In this document: piece after piece, positions 1 to 10,500 of the stretch
Layout: every line of letters starts with the position of its first letter
Position numbering within the stretch: the stretch's first letter is position 1
Made by a program: the position numbers and the translations under genes
NCBI GenBank assembly: GCA_008704415.1
Contig: VXIS01000404.1
Coordinates: forward strand, 1 to 37,761
Direction of reading: 5' to 3'
From: Sphaerosporella brunnea
Taxonomy: Eukaryota > Ascomycota > Pezizomycetes > Pezizales > Pyronemataceae
DNA length: 37,761 bases
The notes under the pieces: generated by a model
Told to the model about the DNA's origin: nothing
The model's input: the letters and a program-made list of their open reading frames with translations, nothing else
The model's database searches: none

Positions 1-2
1 CC

Positions 3-509
3 AAAGGCCTCCTACTTGATTGCAAGAAACGGACAAGCGTACCAAAAGAGCAGCGGCAATGCAAAGGCACCGACAGATCTCCTTGTTGTACGAAATGGTT
101 ACTTGCTCGACAGCCTGATTTTTTGGAACAAAAGCCCCGTGTTCAAGAAGCCATTGAAAACCTCGGACATTTGTGTACCTTCCTGCCCAAGTTTCACCCA
201 GAATTGAGTTGGATTGAGTACTTCTGGGGTCAAACAAAACGATACACCCGACGAAATTGTGCCTATGACATTGCTTCCTTGCGGGAGAACGTACCTGCTG
301 CTTTGAACTCGGTCCCAGGTGACCTGAACCCCACTAAACAAGCAGTTCTAGTTGCTGATGCCTGCGTAGATACTTTGGTATGGAAGTACTACATGAAAAC
401 CCGTCGCATTATGCAAGCGTACCGCGATGGCTTTAAATTTGGTACCAAGGAATTCACGGACCGAGCATACAAGCAACACCGTGGTGTGTCTTCACGCGAA
501 GTCTTATAG
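3..509 (+). mobile_element. Tc1/mariner-like (DDE_3-type) transposase, C-terminal fragment
   Basis: The reading frame is already open at the left window edge and runs to a TAG at 507-509, giving 168 residues of the C-terminus. The block FHPELSWIEYFWG (around bases 192-230) matches the end of the DDE_3 catalytic domain of Tc1/mariner-type transposases. The Glu in WIEYFW is the expected third catalytic acid, and the basic KRYTRRNC segment after it is usual in fungal members. The first two catalytic Asp residues would lie to the left of the window. No stop or frameshift is visible in the part present. No terminal inverted repeat could be identified downstream. The element could be intact or truncated. 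Confidence 0.72.
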
Positions 510-1700
510 CTGGTATAGCACTTCTCCCGGCCTTCAGAACTTCGTTCACTTTTAGTGAAGCAGTAGCACTCGCCGAGATTTCTGGACCGCTTTCCATCTT
601 TCCACTGACCGCATCAAGTTTCAAGGTAAAGTACAGCCCTTTTGCCCTCCCACCCGCGCTTCCGCCCTCGCACTCTCCTGCACTTCCGCCCTTCAGTCCT
701 CCAGCCCTCGGGACCTCACTGACAAAATTCCTAGACTCCTAGACCAAGGCAGCACTCAGGTTCTTTTTTTTCCTGCTGCAACACCATACTGGGACGGCAT
801 TTTTGTTTCTCTCCTAGTACCCCATCGAGATTTCTCGTTTCGTTTCGTTTCGGCTCGGCGCATTTTGTCGCAAGGATTGAGAGGATTGGGGGCGTGGAGG
901 AGCGGAGGGAGCAGAGGGGGCAGAGGGAGCGGAGGGTGCGGAGGGTGCGGAGGGTGCGGCGGCGGCGCAACGCTCAATCTGTTCTTTGATTAGCTCTTTT
1001 TCATTTTCTCAAGGCGATCAGGGTACGGAAGCAGGAGCACTCATTAGAGAATTTTTTGAGTCGTTGCAGCGTCGTCTCTTGGTGATAGGTCGCTTCCATT
1101 GTGTGTTTGGTGGGGTGTCGGAGTGCGAAACGGAGAACTCCGAAGTTGCGCCCATTAACCGGGCTGGTGAGCGTTTATGGTGTCGCCAACCATAGTATGT
1201 GCCCGCCCGCCTTCACAGCACAGTCCACAGAAAAATCCGTCTACGCAAAGTGGTCTGTGGCTTCGCAAACCGCGACGATGCAAGAACTCAAGACGGCTTT
1301 ACGTTGACGGGGTGGTGGTGGTGCGCTATCCAGCCAGACAGTGTGATTTGAGACGGAAATATGCTTCTCGACGGCATTCACAGTCTATCGACCTCTCGCG
1401 TCAATGACGCTTCGGCGACGTTTAATTTGGGCGTTCTGTGAAACAAAAAGCTGCCTTTTTGACGACGGACGCGGCATGTGGTGTGTATCAACAAATATTT
1501 CGGTTCTACAAACCACCACCACCAACCACTTTCACCGCCCACTGCACAATGATTGTTTGGAGAGTCTCAAAAAACACTTACGTTTATATTGATTGCTACA
1601 TACCTACCTACTATTATAATGATTTGCCCCTCTCAATTCTATAGTTTTGCGCCTGACGCACACACAGTTACTTTGCCTGTTACTTTTCAATTTCGGAAAC

Positions 1701-1720
1701 GTGTGTGTGTGTGTGTGTGT
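1701..1720. repeat. (GT)10 dinucleotide microsatellite
   Basis: Twenty bases of perfect GT repeat in non-coding DNA. Confidence 0.95.
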
Positions 1721-2549
1721 ATCTATTGGGCTTCAGGGTCGAAGCCAAAGTATAGAGTAGACGGCAGATGCCTCGAAGACGTCGACGTCTGTGGGGTTTT
1801 TTCAAATCGTTCTGCGTATGCACTATACAATCAAAAAAGAACCTACCTACAAAGCCAGCCGTATTTGACTTGTGCTGGTTGGTTACATTGCTCCTCAGCA
1901 GCACCCACCACCTTCCAGGTCGGCCTGGAGGGAGCTTGAAATAAAAAAAGCATGGGCCAGGACTGTGGAAGCTGGCAACGTCAGGAGCCACAAAAACTGG
2001 TCGTCCATCAATCAATCACTCAACGCGGGCAAGACGCACTGCACTCAATTTCCAGTGTAAGCTGCATCGTCTGCATTGCCTGTTGTTGTTGTTGTTGCCG
2101 TTCGGATTGAGAAGCGGGCGGCACCGAATCCTTGGAGCGGTGGCACTGGTAATAACAATGATCATGCTCCAGTTCCAACTGCCTACGTTTAACTTCTGTA
2201 GATGTAACCCCAGCAGCTTCTCACCATTACGTTGCTGCGAAGGCATTTACACTAGTGTCCCCAAAAAAAAAGAGCCATGCCTCTGGTTTTATTCCTTGAG
2301 GCCTGCTGGCCGGCCGAGTGCTCTCCCGTGAAGCGCCCCCCACAAGTACGAAGAAAGGAAGGATGTTGTTGCTCTGAGAAGCGGCGGCGGCGTGTACCGT
2401 ACGCCTTCATGGCCTTATCTAGTATGCCAACATCTCCGCGTCCGATACTTCCGTGACCCCAGAGTCTCTGCTCGCTCGCCAAAAAAACCGTTGCAATTGC
2501 GGGGAAGCCCCCCGCCCCCTACTCTACATATGTACCCACATCCGACAAT

Positions 2550-2574
2550 CCCAACCCAACCCAACCCAACCCAA
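2550..2574. repeat. (CCCAA)5 microsatellite
   Basis: Five perfect CCCAA units in the non-coding interval left of YVC1. The unit differs from the fungal telomere repeat TTAGGG/CCCTAA, so it is not telomeric. Confidence 0.9.
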
Positions 2575-3097
2575 CCTCCCACGCAAGCACAGCCCTGCGC
2601 GATTTTCCCTATCTTGTCTGTCTCACAGACAACAATCACTATCTACTTAAAATATTCTACATATCGCTATCTATCAACCTGCACGCACATCAATTTACAA
2701 CGCGGAAGATCGACGCGGATCCCTGTGTTAGGCAAAAGCCTGACGCCAGCTTCGGCGTCACAGACCAGCAAATAGTATGCAGTGATATAAAATAGGGCGG
2801 TAAACCGCTCATAGCTCATTGTCCAGCCGACCACTGACACAATATATGATTACAGAACCATTACCTTCACGAATCGTAAGCAGTGCCACCCCAAGTAGAG
2901 TACAAACCAAACAAAAACCACGCATACAAAAAAAATACATGTAGGCAAACAAAAAACGGAAATCATAAAGGCCGTTAAAAAATACCACGATAACGCCATA
3001 GCCAAACGCCAGGTGAACCCCCAACCCCCAACCACCCCCGACCCCAACCCTCACCCCGGCGGGCGCGCGCGTGCCCGCACACTTGATCCGGTCACAT

Positions 3098-6093
3098 TCA
3101 GACGGTGACTCCGTCCGCCGGCTTAGCTCTATTATCCCGTGACCTATCCCTCCGTCTTTCCCTCCGCTGCTCACCGAGCAGCTCCTTGATAGCGTCAATA
3201 CTCTCCTCCAGCGCGCCGATCTTAGCCAGGACCAATTTCCCCAGCATGGCATCGCCGGTAGCCATAGCCATCTGCGTGGCAAAACTTGACGGCACCATTC
3301 CCGCGCCCTCCTCAAGTCCAGTTGTAGAGAGTAAATGGCTGCTCTGCGGTCTGCCCGTGATTGGGCGCGGTTTAGACTTGGCCGATGATTTACTGCGGGA
3401 TGGTGGCGGGGAGGGTGAGGAGGGGGATCTGGAGCGGTGTTCTTTGGGGCTGAAGACGGCCGTGTCGTTGGTGCCTGCGCGTGAGTGGTGACGACTCGAG
3501 CGGAGCTTTCGCGGCGGGATTGGCGCGATGTCTTCCTCCGGTAGCTGTAGCAGTGATGCAGTTCCCGTAGACGCGGTGGCGATATCAAAGCCGCTGGCCT
3601 GTTGCGGGGTGTGCTGCTTCTCATCCATTTCCATATCCTCGGCTTCGTGCGCAGACTCTTCGTTCGTTTCATCGTCATCCTCATTGTCGGCGTCGTCCTC
3701 GGTGTATATAGCGACGAAATCGTAGGCGCTGGTTGAAACATCTGGGTCCGAGTGCGCAGACCTTGTCATCGAAAAATCGCGCGGTGGCAGGCGGCGAATG
3801 CTTCCATAGTCTCTGATGCTGGAGAAACGATTGGGAGCGGGCCGACCCCGCCGGCTGGAGACGCCCCGGCCAGCGTCGGTAGGTGGAGATGCTGCGAGAA
3901 CGTTGTTCACCCATGAGTCTACCACGTTGCCCTTGTTGTCCATATCGTTCACCTCGGCGCCTTTGTAGGGCCGGGCAAATACTTCTTCGAGGACACGCTC
4001 TTGCTGCGTCATGTGGGAGCCCACCGAGCCTTTCCGGCGCAACATTTGGGAGGCGACCGGACCAAGATTGTTGTGCTCATTGGGTGTTTGGAAGGCTATC
4101 ATGGTGCTCTTTGGACCAGCATTGTTTTTGACAGCATCTGCCGGGACGAAGATAGAGCTGCGGAGCATAGTGCGTTCGTAAAAGTAGATGGCCAACAGTA
4201 AGGGGAAGTGCGTGACTTTCACTACTGTCCGGTTCATCTTTACAAACCGTCGGAATGGCATGAAGTAGCGGAGTGGATGCAGAACCCAGGCGATGAGATT
4301 GGTTGGTCCTAGGTAAGTGAAAATTGACTCATTCTTTACCAGCGAGATCGTGTTAACTGCAACGAGGAACTGGTGTTCTTCCACGCTGTTGGCAGCTACT
4401 GCGGCAAAACTGTTGGTCAAAACAGTAATCAAGATAGTCACAATCAAGAAGTGACATATTATTAAAAATGCCGTCAGTAGGAACTTTCCAAGGAGATTGT
4501 AATTGTGCCACGACTCCCATGCCGCTGGTGTGAAGCCCATCAAGATCTGGAAAAGAGCATACGAGATGTCGCTCGCCGAATAACTGTCCCTGACGAAGCT
4601 GAAAGCGAAGGCCACAAAAAATCCAGAACAACTGACGACTATCAACACCAACAGGGCGATCATGTCGGCTGCCATTATGCGGAACGCGATAATAAGCTGA
4701 CTGAAGTAGCGATAGTGGTCCAGAATCGAGAATATCCGTGGAAACAGGAAGACAGAGCAAGTTGCGAGGATATCGAAGCTCCAATCAGTGATGTAGTCCC
4801 GCTCGTTTGGCATAAACAGACCAATGACCCTCAGGGTGTAAAAGGTCAACAGAAGGACAAAGATAAAGCAGTCAAAAGCGTTCCACATGGAAAGAAAATA
4901 CAACGACACTCCAGACTCCGTGAAGTCTGCAATCTCGTCAATCATGAATCCGAAGGACCACAGCCAGAAGCCAATCTCCAGAGGGGTGATGACATAGGAT
5001 CGCTCTATCAGAACTCTGAGATGAAGATACAGAAGGACCGTAAGAGAGAACGTCGAGAAGATGTGTCGATAACGAGGGATCCTGAGTCGGGAAAGCTTGA
5101 AGGGTCCAGCATGTCTGCCGTCGTAGATGGTTACGCTTCTGCGTTCGGTGGGCCCGCCACCATCTCGGCGCCACTGATCATAAGCGGAATGAAATACGAT
5201 GTTTCCGGCCCAGATTGCTTCCAGATGTCGAATAACCAAGGGGTGTGCAACAAACTTTTTGGCCTGGACGAAAGAGTCAGCTCTATGCCTTCGCGGTGGC
5301 AAAACAAAAACATACATGAGCACGGATAGCGATCTCCAGGGCAGAGATCCTACTTGCAGTTGCAGTTTGCGGGGTTTTGCGCAGGTATCTTTTAACCGGA
5401 TGAACAGCTGTCGAAGGCATACCTTGCAGCGGATAGAAATCGTAGCTCAAAGCATCAATCTATAAACCATGCATGAGTATAAGCTTGATATGTAGATGGC
5501 GGGGCTTCTTACCAACTCCCTCGAGGTGAACTCCTTCAACAGTTTTATTGCCAACAGTTCACACAACAGAGCCCTAGTTTTGGAGCTCCCGGCAATAGCT
5601 GGGTTTTCCTCGGCCTCTTTCCCGAACTGCAGACAATTGGCCATCAAGCCGTATATCAACCCTTTCCGCACAGATTTATCCTCCATTTGAAGCAGACGAG
5701 TCAATATTGGCTTGACGACGAAAGAGGAGACCTGTGGAGACTTCAACTGCTCCCACGTGAGGGCTGATATCTCGGGAGCCTGTTTCTCGATTTGTGCTCT
5801 GATGGCATGGACAAGATTGTAGACGGGTATGGAGTCTGTAGTTACGTCCCAATCAGTTGTCGCTCAAGCCAATTGGAGCGTAGAGCTCTACCAAGGTCGG
5901 CAGCGAAGATGGGTAACAGCGGCGGATTTGGTTCGCTGTCGTCTTCGTCCTCCGATAAGACCTCGTCGTCCAGGTCGTCGTGATCGAGTCCATGGCGGTT
6001 CAGCTCCACGACAGGCGAGTCATAAGCAGAAGAGGAATACGTCGAGTTTTTCCTGGGACGGTGTATCCGGGGGTGAAAAAGAGCAGAGAGCAT
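3098..6093 (-). CDS. YVC1: Vacuolar TRP-type cation channel (Yvc1/TRPY1 family)
   Basis: Four-exon model: 6093-5892, 5835-5513, 5459-5316 and 5263-3098, about 944 aa. Introns are 52-56 nt with GT...AG ends, and one carries CTGAC. Family blocks fall into place across the junctions: IPVYNLVHAIRAQIE, KTRALLCELLAIKLLKE, IDALSYDFYPLQGMP, then AKKFVAHPLVIRHLEAIWAG. Hydrophobic segments lie near residues 291-309, 316-334, 345-373, 385-403, 412-446 and 481-509, and a pore-like GFTPAAW sits at 466-472 before the last one. This is TRP-channel architecture. The long cytosolic tail has an acidic run (about 746-772), Ser/Arg-rich stretches and a probable C-terminal coiled coil. Yvc1 releases Ca2+ from the vacuole in response to osmotic stretch; acidic tail patches are linked to Ca2+ activation in the yeast protein. 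The ATG at 6093 is the in-frame start; an upstream exon cannot be excluded. Confidence 0.9.
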
Positions 6094-7595
6094 GGTTGGG
6101 CCAATGGAGCTCGACAGCGGCCAGCAAGGGAAGCAATGGCGGCAGCAACGAGCTGCTGGAAGAGGCCTTTTGACCGAGAGCGAGCTGGACAGCTTTATGT
6201 GGCGGAGCTGAAAGCATTTTTTGCAAGATTTTCATCATTCGCGGCGGTGGTCAAGCGATAAGGGCATTCAGCTTTGGGGGTGGGTTTTTTTGGGGGGGGG
6301 GGGTGGGGCAGGGCAGTCTCCGCTGGAAGAGAGCTAAACGTGGTAGCTCGAGGAGAGCGATAAGGTGCCGGCGCGGTTTCATGATTTTCCTTGCTTTTTT
6401 GATATGTAGCACGGGCGTAACGGCCATGCGCGTAAGGCCTATGACGGTTTTTCCTTCGCCTGTGCCGGCTTTGGAAGGAGGAGGTTATGCTCTTCTCCAG
6501 CGGAGGGTGTGTGGAGGTTTGGGCATCTCGAGGTGATGATCACCGTTGGGTTGGGAAGTGCTTGCTGCAGCTGCCGGTTTTTGCAGCAGCAGCAGCAGCA
6601 GCAGCAGCAGGCATGCAACGGACGCTTGCCGCGCTGCAGCCCTTCGCATGCATCTCTCCCCCACACGATAATCCCGCAGGTTTTTTGGGGGGTTTTTCCT
6701 TCTTTTTTCTTGCGCGTCTAGACTCGATTGCACAATTCATTTTTATTTCGCTTACCGCTGCTGGGCTCTCCGCATCAAGCACTTCCACCCGCCACATAAG
6801 GTGCAGAGGCTGGATGCATTTTTTTTTTTTTTTTTCCCCCGGTAGTTTCGAGTCGTCGTTTTGAACGCTTGAACTCTCAAAGCTACCGACAGCACGGTCC
6901 ATCTATCCTCTATCTGGACTCTGGAGGACAAATATCCACACAGCCGCACGTGAGCATGAATGATTCCGCGGTAGGTATGCTTTCGTTGCGTTGCTTTGCG
7001 AGCCTCCGAGACAGCACTTGTCACTCGCCCGGCATGAGGCTCCGTCCAACGTGCGTGCGCACATGCAAAACCTTCCCCGCGATCGACGGAAGAGACCCGC
7101 ACAACAATGAGAACAACAACCCCCACTTTGCCCGCACGTAGCAAGCAATTCCAGAAAACCGATCGAACCGCTGGCCATGAACAACTCTTTCCTCCTCGGC
7201 CATTTATACGTCGTCTCGTGACGTAAAAGTAAATTCGCGCCGATCGACTGGCCATGCTAATGTTGTCCGCTATGCCTATCCGGGAAACGCTTGGCGCTGC
7301 CCCGCCAGAAAATTTTGAACCCTCAGAAAGCACATAAACTCCCCCGCCCTCCGCCGCCGACTTTGAAGGGTTTTCCATACTTTCTCTCACTCAAACAACT
7401 CTCTACCCTCCCCCCCGGGCCTCTCTCCCACGCCTCTTCGCCCATTTCCATTAATCAGGTTCCGCGGTGGTGATTGCTGTTCTGGTCCTGTCACAAGGCC
7501 TTACTCCTCCACCTCTCCTCCGGCACCCCCCCCCCCCCCAGCGCTGTCAGGAAATCGCATCCCTCGATACACTCAATTCTACTATCTGTAGCACG
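6094..7595. promoter_or_regulatory. Shared divergent promoter region of YVC1 and URA2
   Basis: About 1.5 kb separates the two start codons. On the URA2 side there is a TATA-like ATTTATAC at 7202-7209, a CRE/ATF-like TGACGTAA at 7219-7226 and long CT/C-rich stretches (about 7340-7545) of the kind common upstream of highly expressed fungal genes. A (GCA)9 repeat and a T17 tract lie closer to YVC1. Motif matches are by eye only; no transcription start is shown. Confidence 0.45.
6583..6610. repeat. (GCA)9 trinucleotide repeat
   Basis: Nine GCA units in the YVC1-URA2 intergenic region. Flanking open frames give poly-Gln or poly-Ala but have no other protein-like sequence. Confidence 0.9.
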
Positions 7596-10500
7596 ATGTC
7601 TGAATTGATCAATGGAACCGCGCCTGAGACCGTCATACCTGTCCCTCCCGTGACGGCCAGACCTGTGGGGCTCGACGGAGACATAATTGAGGAGCGCCTC
7701 GCAACTTTGGAATTGGAGGATGGCAGCGCTTACCAGGGTTTTTCCTTTGGGGCGGAGAAGAGCGTGTCAGGAGAGTTGGTCTTTCAGACAGGTAATTCAC
7801 GAGCCAATGTCCAACTTGGCCGGTGTAGTGACGCTAATTCTGGCAGGCATGGTCGGATACCCGGAGTCAGTCACAGACCCGTCCTACCAGGGCCAGCTGC
7901 TCGTGATCACATTTCCCTTGATTGGAAACTATGGTTCGTATTCTGTAAATCCCCAATTGCTGCACGTGACACTGATGGTGGATTTTTTTTACCAGGTGTT
8001 CCATCCCGGGAGGAGCAGGACGAGCTGCTCAAGGAGCTTCCCGCCTACTTCGAGGCGAACAAGATTCACATTGCCGCGTTGGTTGTGGCATCGTACGCGG
8101 GCGAGCAGTACAGCCATTACCTGGCAAAGAGCTCCCTCGGCTCTTGGCTTAAGGAGCAGGGCGTCCCGGCCATCTACGGCGTCGATACCCGAGCGTTGAC
8201 CAAGAAGATTCGAGAGAAGGGTTCTATGCTTGGAAGATTGATGCTCCAGAAGTCCGGCACGATCTCGGACAAGATCACCAGTGCCGTGAACGGCCTGGTA
8301 GGAAAGTCGGACAATTGGCGCAATGCTTTCGAGCGCATTGAGTGGGAGGACCCGAACAAGAAGAACCTCGTGGCAGAGGGTAATTCCAGTTCTACCCTCC
8401 TTTCCCTGGCCTTGAAACTAACTTGAGCCAGTTTCTATTCGGGAACCCCGAGTATACTCTCCTCCGGCCGATATCGCGATCAAGCGGCCAGACGGCATGA
8501 ATGCTCGTGTTCTTTGCGTGGATGTCGGTATGAAGTTCAACCAGCTTCGATGCTTCTTGAAGCGCGGTATCGAGGTGAAGGTTGTCCCTTGGGATTACGA
8601 CATCCTTGCGGAAGCGGAACCCTACGACGGTCTCTTCGTCAGCAACGGTCCCGGTGACCCAGCTACCCTCCAAAACACTGTTGAGACCCTCCGCAAGTGC
8701 CTTGAGGCCGCGAAGACTCCTATCTTCGGTATCTGTCTTGGACACCAGTTGCTTTCCCGCGCCGCTGGAGCCTCGACCAAGAAGATGAAGTTCGGCAACC
8801 GTGGACACAACATCCCCTGCACGAATCTCCTCTCCGGCCGATGTTACATCACCTCTCAGAACCACGGTTATGCCGTTGATGCCGAGACCCTTCCTGAGGG
8901 ATGGTCGGAGCTTTTCGTCAACGCCAACGACGGTTCCAACGAGGGTGTTTACCACACTCAGAAGCCTTTCTTTAGTGTGCAGTTTCACCCCGAGAGCACT
9001 CCTGGCCCCCGGGACACTGAGTTCCTCTTCGATGTGTTCATCAACGCTATCAAGTCAACCATGGCCGACAGCTCTGCCCTGACCCGTCCCGTTGAGATCC
9101 CTGGTGGAAAGCTGGTGGACAATGAGCAGGTCTACCCCCGTGTCAAGGTCGAGAAGGTCTTGATCTTGGGATCCGGTGGTTTGAGCATTGGACAGGCTGG
9201 AGAGTTCGACTACTCCGGCAGTCAGGCCATCAAGGCGTTGAAGGAGGAGGGCATCTACACCATTCTCATCAACCCGAACATTGCCACCATCCAGACCTCC
9301 AAGGGTCTCGCCGACAAGGTCTACTTCTTGCCGGTGACAGCGGAGTTCGTCCGGAAGGTCATAATCCACGAGCGGCCGGATGCTATCTACGTCACCTTCG
9401 GTGGACAGACTGCTTTGTCGGTTGGTATCGAACTCAAGGATGAGTTCGAGGCTCTCGGTGTTAAGGTTCTTGGTACTCCCATCCAGACCGTCATCACCAC
9501 CGAAGACCGTGAGCTCTTTGCTCGGGCTATGGACGAGATTGGTGAGAAGTGCGCCAAGTCTGCATCTGCCTCGACCGTGGAAGAGGCCGTTAAGGCCGTC
9601 AAGGACATTGGTTTCCCCGTGATCGTCCGTGCGGCGTACGCGCTTGGTGGATTGGGCTCTGGATTTGCGGACAACGAGGAACAGCTCATTGATCTGTGCA
9701 ACAAGGCCTTTGCTGCTAGTCCTCAGGTTCTTATCGAGCGCTCCATGAAAGGATGGAAGGAGATTGAATACGAAGTTGTTCGTGATTGCAGAGACAACTG
9801 TATCACTGTCTGCAACATGGAGGTAATTTGCCATCATAAAACTCCCCCGGGCCGATTTGGTCATGAATGCTCACTCGGTCATAGAACTTCGATCCTCTTG
9901 GTATTCACACTGGAGATTCCATCGTTGTGGCTCCCTCCCAGACTCTCTCGGATGAAGACTACAACATGCTCCGTACGACCGCTGTTAACGTTATCCGTCA
10001 CCTCGGAGTCATCGGTGAATGTAACATCCAGTACGCCCTGAACCCTGACTCCAAGGAGTACTGCATCATCGAGGTCAACGCTCGTCTCTCTCGTTCCTCT
10101 GCCCTGGCCTCCAAGGCCACTGGATACCCTCTCGCTTTCATTGCGGCCAAGCTCGGTCTTGGTATCCCCTTGAACGAGATCAAGAACTCGGTCACCAAGA
10201 AGACGGTCGCTTGCTTCGAGCCTTCACTGGACTACGTCGTCGTCAAGATTCCCCGCTGGGATCTCAAGAAGTTCACTCGTGTCTCTACCCTTCTCAGCTC
10301 TTCCATGAAGAGTGTCGGTGAGGTGATGAGTATTGGTCGAACTTTCGAGGAGGCCATCCAGAAGGCCATCAGAGCAACGGATCCCAGCAACCTTGGCTTC
10401 AACGCCACAGATGCGCTGATGTCGATCGACCAAGAGCTGCAGACACCCTCTGACCAGCGTTTGTTTGCCATTGCCAACGCCATGGCGCAGGGATACTCTG

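Larger units (their letters stand above)
510..3097. other. Gene-free interval with simple repeats
   Basis: About 2.6 kb between the transposase stop and the 3' end of the channel gene. Open frames here are short and on both strands, and none resembles a known family. The interval holds low-complexity stretches: purine-rich GGAGGG/GGAGGGTGCGG runs near 890-965, (GT)10 at 1701-1720, a TTG run near 2082-2097 and (CCCAA)5 at 2550-2574. It may contain decayed transposon sequence. Confidence 0.6.

Noticed and set aside
2550..2574. (CCCAA)5 as a possible interstitial telomere
   Set aside because: The unit is five bases and lacks the T of CCCTAA, so it is an ordinary microsatellite.
2809..3741. 310-residue minus-strand open frame overlapping the 3' end of YVC1
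   Set aside because: It is a shifted frame of the YVC1 tail, rich in Arg/Pro/Ser from GC-rich codons, with no family resemblance. The YVC1 frame is supported by homology on the same strand.
5264..5323. Extension of the last YVC1 exon upstream to give an N-terminus starting LMYVFVLPP
   Set aside because: This segment is an intron: it starts GTATGT, contains CTGAC and ends CAG. Removing it joins conserved family sequence on both sides.
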